Origin: Macrocystis pyrifera
Taxonomy: Eukaryota; Sar; Phaeophyceae; Laminariales; Laminariaceae
Assembly: GCA_031763025.1 (NCBI GenBank)
Contig: JASSKH010000010.1
Location: forward strand, 2,480,001-2,544,000
DNA length: 64,000 nucleotides
Direction: 5' to 3'
Below are positions 29,452 to 64,000 of this stretch, one piece after another (the stretch's first letter is position 1; every line of letters starts with the position of its first letter). Below the pieces are notes generated by a model. That model was not told where the DNA came from, did no database searches, and was given only the letters and a program-made list of their open reading frames with translations. The translations under genes and the position numbers were made by a program.

Positions 29452-31200
29452 GCTGCCTCGTCGCTAAACTGCTGTGCAAACTCCACGAAAATCTAAGAGG
29501 GAGCGCGTTGCACGCGAGATGCCCACGGGGGGCAACAGTAACGCAGGATATAGTCACGGCCTGACGATCTCTGCTCCTCCAACGCTACGTGCTCTTTCCG
29601 TCTGCCTCTTGTTTCCACGTTTGGTTTTTCCAGACAGGGCCAGGAACCGCCCCGAATGATGTCCCCGGATGCCCGATACAGAAACTACGCTTTTAAGAAT
29701 GGAACTCCTCAGACGTGACCTGTTACAAATCGAAATCAAGCGAATATAAGGAAGGTGCCAGAGACTCCACGCTGGAAGCAGTTGCTGTTGCTTGTTCTAG
29801 ACCACTCTGAATGAAGGGTTTCATGCCCTGACGAGAAAGCTGTTGTGCGCTGTCGGCATCTCCAGCGAGGCCTTGGTTCCAAGCCCCGGCCCGGCGAGGC
29901 TATTTTTCGTTTTTTCTAAAAACCTCGTAAAAAACGTGCGTCGTGAATCGTTCGTGAGATAGCCAAGAGTGCAGGACGCGTGCGTCTGTCTGCTCCCTGC
30001 ACGTAGACAAGGCAGGCGCTTACTTCCTCCATCTTGGCGAGGTGAGGCAAATCAGAAGGGTTGTTGCGAGCGTCCTAGGTCTTGTGTTCAGCGATGCGCC
30101 GGTGCTACTCAGTTAATGCGGCGAGTAGCTGCGCAAGTCCGAGCATCGAGTTGCCCCAATTGTTTCAAGTTAGCCACGCCGAGAGAATCAAAATCAAGTT
30201 CGTGTTTGAGTTATCGGGTTCGGTTGCCTGTTCGTGTTGCACAACAATAATGTCTCTGCCACACTGATAACGACTCTACCCTACGTTCAAGTGGGTATGA
30301 TGCTGCTGTAAATACGAAAATACTTCAGAGCAAAAAGTACGTACGTATCCCTTGAGGCACTGGTACGTACGTACGAATCAATGTTTCCGTTCAGGAGTGC
30401 TCTCAGCGTCGCACCGCTCGAGCGCAGCAGCGGCTGCGGCAGCGGCACCAACGCGTGAGAGCAAAGCTACAACCCCCCTTCTGACACTGACCACTGACCA
30501 CTGCTGCTGATGTGCGTCTCTTTGCTGTGAATAGCATACTCGTACAAACCAGTATCCATAGTACTCAGCAGCACACAGCAGGACGAGGCAGCGGCAGCAG
30601 CAGCATCAGCAGCAGCAGCAGCAGCAGCTACATGATTACGCGCTCGTGCGTGGCAGTGCTGCGAATCGAAAATTCTCGCACGACGTACTCGCACACACCA
30701 AGAAAATACGAAAGAATATAGCAACACACCAGGCATGTACCAGGTGGTTCTCGTACGTAAAGCCTCGTATAATAGATGTGATACGAGTCGTACCAGGTAT
30801 CTTGCGCACAAAATGGAAAACCAAGATTCTTACCCGTAGTACGTACAGGAGACCCTGGTCTTTTTCGGTGAGTGAATGTATCTTTTGGTCTTAACAATGA
30901 ATGTACGTGCTTGTTTTAGTGTACCGGGGGGGCGGTCAGTTGCAGGGATCAACCGCGCTCTCAAAGATATTATAGTTCAATAATTGATACGGAAAACGCG
31001 TCCCCTGTAATGCGTTACACACGCTTTCAGTGCCTATCTTTGCTCTTTGGTCTAACAAATCCCACGTATAAATACAGCTCGAGTAATACTATTAATAATA
31101 GTACTACTGCCGCAGTTCGTAGTTTTGGAGGTAGGGGAGTAGTTTTAGAAGTACGGGAGCGGTCAGTCAACGGTCAAGGGGTTGCACCGCGGTCTCCTAC
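29452..31200. other. UBC9 5' leader / promoter side and intergenic DNA
   Basis: Directly upstream of the UBC9 ATG on the minus strand. No clear TATA box or initiator. Holds a CAG-rich run (about 30590-30630) and several ACGTACGTAC steps. No other gene seen. Confidence 0.4.
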
Positions 31201-31202
31201 TC

Positions 31203-31272
31203 TCAACGGAAATGTAAGGACCGTTTTGGTTTTCATATCGTGACATAACGTTCCTTATATTTCCGTCCAGAG
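31203..31272. mobile_element. Foldback MITE family B, copy 2
   Basis: CAACGGAAATGTAAGGACCG to the complementary CGTTCCTTATATTTCCGTCC; a clean short hairpin. Confidence 0.7.
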
Positions 31273-31301
31273 GTACATAGCAGTATTTTTACAGCAGTAG
31301 T

Positions 31302-31500
31302 GATCCTTCCATAGTGCCGGTATATATGCGCCAGCCAACAATACCGGCACTATTTTGGAGGTAACCGGCACTAACAACTCCGCATACTGCCGCAGTGATT
31401 ACTGCTGTATATAATCGTATCTGTGTCAAGCGATTAACAGGCACTTACCGTATATAGCGGGCAACCGGCACTACTGAACCGGCAATAAAGGTGGACCACT
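31302..31500. mobile_element. Foldback element, TAGTGCCGGTA family, copy 2
   Basis: TAGTGCCGGTATATATGCGC, AACAATACCGGCACTA and the right part with AGCGATTAACAGGCACTTAC match the 7836 copy in order. Confidence 0.65.
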
Positions 31501-31596
31501 ATTGCTGCACTCGTACCGTCTTTTTGTCTTTTAGATCTACTGTATGATGGAAACTGCGTTGCAAAAATACTACTGCTGTACCTGGTAAAAAATACT

Positions 31597-31704
31597 AATC
31601 CGGGGGACCGTAGTAAATAGAACCTACGGTACACACCAAAACCTATATATTTACCTATTTTTACTAGCAATATTTGGTCCTATTTACTGTGCCCCCCGGT
31701 AATA
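31597..31704 (-). mobile_element. Foldback MITE family A, copy 5 (inverted)
   Basis: Centre reads CCTACGGTACACACCAAAAC, the complement of the usual centre, so this copy is reversed. Arms CGGGGGACCGTAGTAAATAG and complement. Confidence 0.85.
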
Positions 31705-33375
31705 ACATGCTGTTGTAGTACGCTGCACACTTTACGCTTCACGCACTGAAATTGAGAGATCAAGGGGTCGTCTCGCCTTGAGCCGTCACCTTCAGCCTAC
31801 AGCAGTGCGAGTGTCCGTCCTGATTCTTCATCCTGAAAAAATAACCGGTGCCTGGTACGTACAAGTCATGTGGCCACAGACTGAGGCAGAGGCAAAACCA
31901 AATATTCACTCGCAGATTTATCTCTCAGGGTACAGATATTATACCACTATTATTATTAATAGGTACGTTGGCGAATGCAATGACAACGTACGTACGTTGG
32001 CGAATGCAATGTCAACGTACCCGGTACGAAAAAAACAATAAAACAACTACCTGTTGTAGGTCCAGTGGGAAGGCCTCATAGCCTAGGTTTTCGTGATCAT
32101 AGTGAGTGAGCTCGCGCGAGTCCCACACTACCTGGAGGAGATAGATGACTTTCCCGGGTGGCCATCTCCACCGCACCTGCCCCTCTCGGGGGTGAGGTCG
32201 GGTCAACGTGCCCAAGCGCCAGTGGTAACAGCAGCCTGCTCTGTTGTTGCAACGAGAGTTCCGGGTTAGATTGACGCACGACACGTACCCTAAACGTGAC
32301 AGTGTGGTTGGTGACCTTGAGCTTTATTTTAGCCAGTTTGGCGGGGGATAAAAAAATAACTATTAATAAAACGAGCCAAACAAGAAAGTAAAACCTATGA
32401 ATACCCGAGGGCCAAGAAGAAAAAAAAAACTGAAGTCTTGCATTTTGCAAAATGATAAATTCTTGCCTTTTACATTGACAGCAAAGTCTATCATCGCCCC
32501 ACGCAGCGGCCCCTGCCGCCTCGTGTGATGTCGCGCTGCGTACGTGACCCTAGCACACATCTCCGCCGTCTCCTCACACAGCAGCAGTAATAGCGGCCAG
32601 TGCTGCCTGCCGATGCTGCAACTGCTCTCGTACCTCATCCTCGGTAGGAGGGAAGGATCAGGGCAGGTCGACATGTAGGCATACTATTGCGGCCGTGTTT
32701 TTGGCCACGGCAGCACCACCGTTGTGTTCTACAGCCGAGCGCATTGCATGACACAGCAGATGCGGAAGTGTGCTTCGTGAGGTTTTAGGGACTGCAGTCC
32801 CCTTTCAGGTGCAAACTACTTGTAATTTGAGTGGTTTGTCCCCAGAACGGGGCTGCAATTTGCCCCGAGAGGAATATAGCCTTCTTTTGGAGACTTAAGA
32901 GGGGAAACATACGACAAACCGAAACCGAAAAATGACGATTCCGGTGCGAGCGACGGCCACTGCGTGTGATTTTTTGGGGAGGATACAATGATTGGAGCCC
33001 GAGTTACAATGCAATAAGTCGCACGGCACGGTTGGGCAGCATGATCCTGCCCGTGTACGGCTGCCCGCGCGCGCCCACGCTTCTCGTGATTGGTTTTGAT
33101 AGCACTCATTTTTTTTTTTTCATCTTTTTTCCATTGTTTTTGGTGGCTGCCTCGTGATATCAAGAGGTTCGCGAGAGCGTAAGATGTTCCTTTCTTTTTT
33201 TTCTCAACCCTTCCCAGCCTCCGTTTTTTACGGGTCAACCAACCGCACCCCTCACCAACGTGATGATTAATTACCCTCGTCCCCACCCCCTCTTTCCAAT
33301 CACGCCAACAGTTCAATACCTGTCCACAAACCCCAGATTTTCTTCGTTCAATCTTCCACTCATATATGTATACGT
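31705..33375. other. Intergenic DNA, no confirmed gene
   Basis: The minus strand at about 32048-32300 has an exon-like open stretch (HYDHENLGYEAFPLDLQQ then GTAGTT) but no partner exons. Its 5' part (about 32246-32350) recurs at 45785-45892 (TTGACGCACGACACG, GACCTTGAGCTTTATTTT), so it is probably mobile. A GTTAACCC-family-like hairpin core is at 32795-32875. Confidence 0.4.
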
Positions 33376-33620
33376 ATATTTGTCAAATTTTCGTACTTTT
33401 GCCAACTTTTCTCTTCGCACAAGCACTTTTGGGCAAAACAGTAAGTACACGGACACGGGAAGCCCTGCCGGACACATTGGTCTAGGTCTCGGCGCGATCC
33501 GTGCACTCTGAAGCGCGTGGCAGGCGCTTAAATTTCTTTTTCCGGCGGGAGTGGATAAGACGATTTCCCTGGTTTCGGTAAAGAGGCCTTATTTTGTACG
33601 TACGTATATCGGTACATTGC
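33376..33620. repeat. Dispersed repeat pair, copy 2
   Basis: Direct-orientation partner of 22178-22430, from TTTTCGTACTTTTGCCAACT to TTTTGTACGTACG. Confidence 0.7.
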
Positions 33621-34429
33621 CATGCTCTCTGTTTTCTCCCCCCGGCTCATCATACATTTTTTTGGGGTTGTTGACGGAGCACGGACCACCGCCTAGAGAA
33701 CAATACACACAGCAGTGCACAGAGCGTGCTTACCTCCAGCTTCCTACAGCACCACAACCAACCCTGCTGCCCAGCAGCAGCAGTGAGCACACCTTGCGCG
33801 TATGGATGATCGTACTGCGGCTCATTCGTACAGCAGCGTTCGTAATATACTTACAGCAGTACATACATACAGTAGTTCTGATTGCAGTGTGTCCTACATT
33901 GCTGATCGATAGATCCTAGAGCCAGCAGAAAGGGGATCAGTACACGTACGTTCCTCGCGTTGCATGTTACAGCAGTGCTGCTGAATATGCTGTCGTACCT
34001 GTACAAGCTACTCTACTGCTGTAGAAGATCGTGCAAAGTGTTTTAGATTGCGTAAAAAACACGACATGCCAGTTGTACGAGCGCTGTTCTAGCGTATAGG
34101 TTTAAACTGCACTTGCTGGATAACATTTTCGTTTCCGAGGTTCGACTCGCACCATCCCCGTTTTTTTTCTTAATCTCACTTTTGACTATTTTTGTACCAC
34201 AGAACTACAACAGAGTACTACAGCAGTAGTAATAATAATACATTCGTCCACACCTTGCTTTTCTGAACGTATAATGTGATAGAGTACATGTTACTTCTGT
34301 GTTTTAGCCCAAATTAAAGAGTTTGGGCGGCGCGCTTGCGTATGGCGTGCGTTCATACCTCAACGTTTCACAGCTACTCCGAATACTTGGAAGTTTATAA
34401 AGCAAGTATGTTCGAGAAAATACTGCTGC

Positions 34430-35220
34430 TATTACCGTAGGTACTTCGTACACTCGCAGTATTTCGGGGTTTTTGTACTCGAGATACTGCGAGTACTCGC
34501 AGTATTTTGAGGTTCTGTAGATATTACTGCGTATAATTTCTTCGGGCTCGCACTAATGTGGGGTTCGCTTCGCGCTCCCACTAATGCGGGGTTCGCTACT
34601 GCTGCTGGCATGGACACCGCCTGTTGTGCTTCAAGTATCTCAGGGTTCTGTACCGCGGGTACAAGTATACCAGTACTAGTCTATTAATAGCAGTATTTCG
34701 TCGATTGATAGTGTTCGTACTGCTGCTTCTTCTGCGAGACTCAGTACTCGCAGTAATGAAATACCCTCAATATGCCCAGTATACTTCGAGTATGTGAAGT
34801 ATACTTCAACCGTTTGTGCGCCGTGTCGACAAGTCTCAGGCCCAGCGTTCGGCACAAAACACACCCAGATAGTTCCACACGAGTGGGAGTTGGAGCAAAC
34901 TACTTTCGCTGGAGACAACTTGAGCACTCAAAACAGTCTGGCAGTATTTCGATAAAATATTATGCATGACTGCTGTGAATGCTCTCAGTATCTCGAGGTT
35001 CTGTACTTTGCGCATATATTGCCTTTACCCCAAGTATTTATGTCGTGTTTCGATACTACTGCGGGTACATACTTTAAGCAACCTGTATTCTCGGGGTTCG
35101 GTACTGCTCACACTCTCATTACTCTCAGTATTTGGGCCTTCTCAGTACTCGCAGTAGTTTTGCCGCCTGTATTCCAATACTCTCAGTACTCGGACTACGA
35201 TTTGTTCTCGAGCATTTACC
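34430..35220. repeat. Degenerate minisatellite TACTCGCAGTATTT
   Basis: Units like GTACTCGCAGTATTTCGGGG and GAGGTTCTGTACTGC recur irregularly through about 800 bp. The stretch 33621-34429 before it holds no recognised feature. Confidence 0.6.
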
Positions 35221-35771
35221 TGTGAAACCTTGATATTATACCCTGAGCACCAAGAAACATTTATTTTGGGGGAACATATATATTGTAGTACCAGTAGTAT
35301 GTATGTATATTCTGCACCTTATTACTCAGCCGGTCACAAAGTATTATGGCGCAACCTCGACCTCGCGCAACTTTGATGTACTTAAGAAATAATCGCCGCG
35401 AGTCAGCTGGATCAATATATCTCAACTTACCGATATCCTATTACCAGGGTATATATTATTGTAGTAATTAATGATCCCACACTAATTCCGCGAACAGCAG
35501 TATAATATTGTCTGTCCTCAAAAACATGATGTGTGTGTTCTTCACGTTAAAATGATGGGTGGGTGCAGGTGCTACTCCTAAGAAAGTGTGCAGGGTTTCA
35601 TACGAGTATTATTCTTTCGCTCTTGCGCCACTCCCCTATTAATACGGCACCTCCCGGAGGGGAACCTTGTAAGATACATGTATATGCATGCTTTTATGTG
35701 TGTATATATATATGTGTGCTAACGCAAAGGTAAACGGGCCGTAACAATTTGGACTCTGTACGAGGAATACC

Positions 35772-35880
35772 TATTACGGGGGTCCATAGTTAACGGGACC
35801 AAATTTTGTTAGTAAAAATAGGCAAATATATAGGTTTTTATGTACACCATAGGTCCTGTTAACTATGGACCCCCGTAATA
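35772..35880 (+). mobile_element. Foldback MITE family A, copy 6
   Basis: TTACGGGGGTCCATAGTTAA to CTATGGACCCCCGTAATA, one of the best-preserved copies; flanked by TA on both sides (CTA...TAG). Confidence 0.88.
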
Positions 35881-36270
35881 GTACGGGCCTACTCTACGGG
35901 CCGTGTCTATCTGAGAGCTTTTTCCTGGAATTTTCAGAATATCCAGAGTTTTTTTTTCCGCACATTTTTGTTTTTTCATCCTGAAGATTTTCCTGTTTTT
36001 TTGGGGGTTTTTTCCAATTATGTAAAGTTCAACTTTTCTGATATTTTTTCCCTCTATTAAATTTCACAAATCGTGACAGAACGCCTCCATATCTTGATAT
36101 TATACAAGTTTCCAAAAATTGGAACTTGTGGGAAAAAAAAGCTCTCCGGTCGATAACAATGCCCCTGATATTTACAAAAACCCGTTTAGGATTGCAGTCT
36201 TCAGTCCCGTTTTGGTGAGAATTGGTAGAATTTGACTTGCTGTCCTCAAAACGGGTCTGCAGTTTTCCCT
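35881..36270. other. AT-rich stretch, no gene
   Basis: T-rich sequence; at 36183-36262 a decayed hairpin with CAGTCTTCAGTCCCGTTTTG and CAAAACGGGTCTGCAG arms, related to the 5047 element. Confidence 0.4.
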
Positions 36271-36378
36271 ATTTCGGGAGGCCATAGTAAATAGGACCAT
36301 ATATTGTAGGTAAAAATGGCGAAATATATAGGTTTTTGTATGTCCGGTATATCCCATTTACTATGGCTCCCCGTAATA
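36271..36378 (+). mobile_element. Foldback MITE family A, copy 7
   Basis: TTTCGGGAGGCCATAGTAAA to ACTATGGCTCCCCGTAATAG. Confidence 0.85.
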
Positions 36379-36436
36379 GATGGGCTAAGCTTGTCTGCAA
36401 TTGCTGTTGATACCTCGTGTACGGTACGAATATTTA

Positions 36437-36546
36437 CCATTACGGGGACCATAGTAAATAGGACCAAATATTGTTGATAACAATGGGTCAATATATAGGT
36501 TTTCGTGTGTACCGTAGGTCCTGTTTACTATGGCCCCCCGTCATAT
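36437..36546 (+). mobile_element. Foldback MITE family A, copy 8
   Basis: ATTACGGGGACCATAGTAAA to ACTATGGCCCCCCGTCATAT, only about 60 bp from copy 7 and in the same orientation. Confidence 0.87.
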
Positions 36547-37224
36547 TAATCGTGAAAATCCGTTTGGACATCATGATCATCACTACAAAACAGTACCGAG
36601 GAGCATTTATTCTTAGGGCCGTTGAGGGCCGAGTAGGACATGATTCCTGGGTTGGATGTGCGCTATACAATTCCCGCACAGCACAGCATAGCGGCGGTCT
36701 AGGATCTATATGATCTACTGCTATACCAGGTACATCTATTGTAGATGATCTATCTGATCTGATCTGATCTGTTGCACTATCCCCGCTCCTCGCCTCTCCA
36801 CACCGCCCTGCTCCTCCCCGCTTCCCCCCCCCCGCCTCGCTTCGACCGTCTCAGAGCTTCATGAAGAGCCGGACCGCTGCGGTTCACCTGTTGGAAGCCC
36901 CTCAAGTCGGATCATAAGTCGAAAACCGATTTTTCGGTGTGCGCTACGATATAGTGCGGTACAGTTACGTTGCGGAACGATCCGGTACGCTGCGATAGTT
37001 GGTGATACATCCCGGCACGGTACACGCAGCAGTGGTGGTTCCATACGGTACGGTACACATCAACTGAAAACGAAGGGGGCTTCTTGAGGAAGGTGGGAAC
37101 GAAAGAACGAACGACACAAACGCGCGCACTAGGCGGAGGCATTTTTCGTCGCTCCTGTTGTCTTTTCTTCTTCTTCTTCTTCTTCTTCTTCTTCTTCCCC
37201 CCCACACCCCCACACCCGCTCGCC
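36547..37224. other. Presumed 5' region of the phosphatase gene
   Basis: Contains a GATCTGATCTGATCTG run (about 36757-36772), GTACGGTACGGTACAC-type steps and a (CTT)n tract at about 37168-37197. No clear TATA element. An upstream exon cannot be excluded. Confidence 0.35.

Positions 37225-64000
<26,776 letters not shown>

Noticed and set aside
32045..32300. Exon-like minus-strand frame ending LDLQQ before GTAGTT
   Set aside because: No neighbouring exon can be joined, and part of it recurs at 45785-45892, so it is more likely repeat-derived.

Overview
This is a nuclear eukaryotic window. The coding sequence lies in short GC-rich exons joined by GT-AG introns (three are GC-AG) of roughly 0.6 to 10 kb, and the introns are packed with mobile elements, minisatellites and very long G or C homopolymers. 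The intron-rich style, a DIRS-type retroelement and an APP1-like phosphatase with 'FG-x-G-V...DG-x-Y' modules point to a stramenopile, most likely a brown alga of the Ectocarpus kind. That placement is inference; no marker gene settles it.

Two host genes can be read through. (1) A complete SUMO-conjugating enzyme UBC9 on the minus strand: six exons between 29451 (ATG) and 6741 (stop), 159 codons plus stop, so 480 coding bases spread over 22.7 kb. The joined protein places the catalytic cysteine at residue 93, as in human UBC9. (2) A large plus-strand gene from about 37225 to beyond 64000, with at least 19 exons and more than 1,700 codons. It starts with membrane segments, continues with a helical region and an APP1/DUF2183-type HAD phosphatase core (DVDDT, LSARP, GDNGQGD), and ends in a long tail of repeated beta modules separated by low-complexity Gly/Ala/Ser and Asp/Glu stretches.

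Region by region: 1-0.7 kb, broken chromodomain-bearing retroelement tail; 1.48-3.98 kb, a complete non-autonomous LTR element with 5-bp target duplication; 4-6.2 kb, GGGTC minisatellites and a foldback element; 6.7-29.5 kb, UBC9, whose 10-kb second intron hosts an antisense tandem-repeat tract (12.6-14.8 kb) and a frameshifted DIRS-like retrotransposon (14.9-20.4 kb); 29.5-37.2 kb, intergenic space filled with small foldback elements and minisatellites; 37.2-64 kb, the phosphatase gene.

The most unusual structure is in the introns. A dispersed repeat headed by a poly-G run (up to 107 G) sits close to splice sites with a consistent orientation: G-tract and sense copy just after donors, C-tract and antisense copy just before acceptors, in both host genes. 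Several exons of the phosphatase gene also have decayed local copies ('echoes') in the neighbouring intron, and two or three minisatellites appear to have grown out of a 5' splice site. Together these suggest local duplication or insertion activity centred on exon borders. About 13 copies of one foldback family (about 108 bp) are scattered through the introns of both genes and the space between them.
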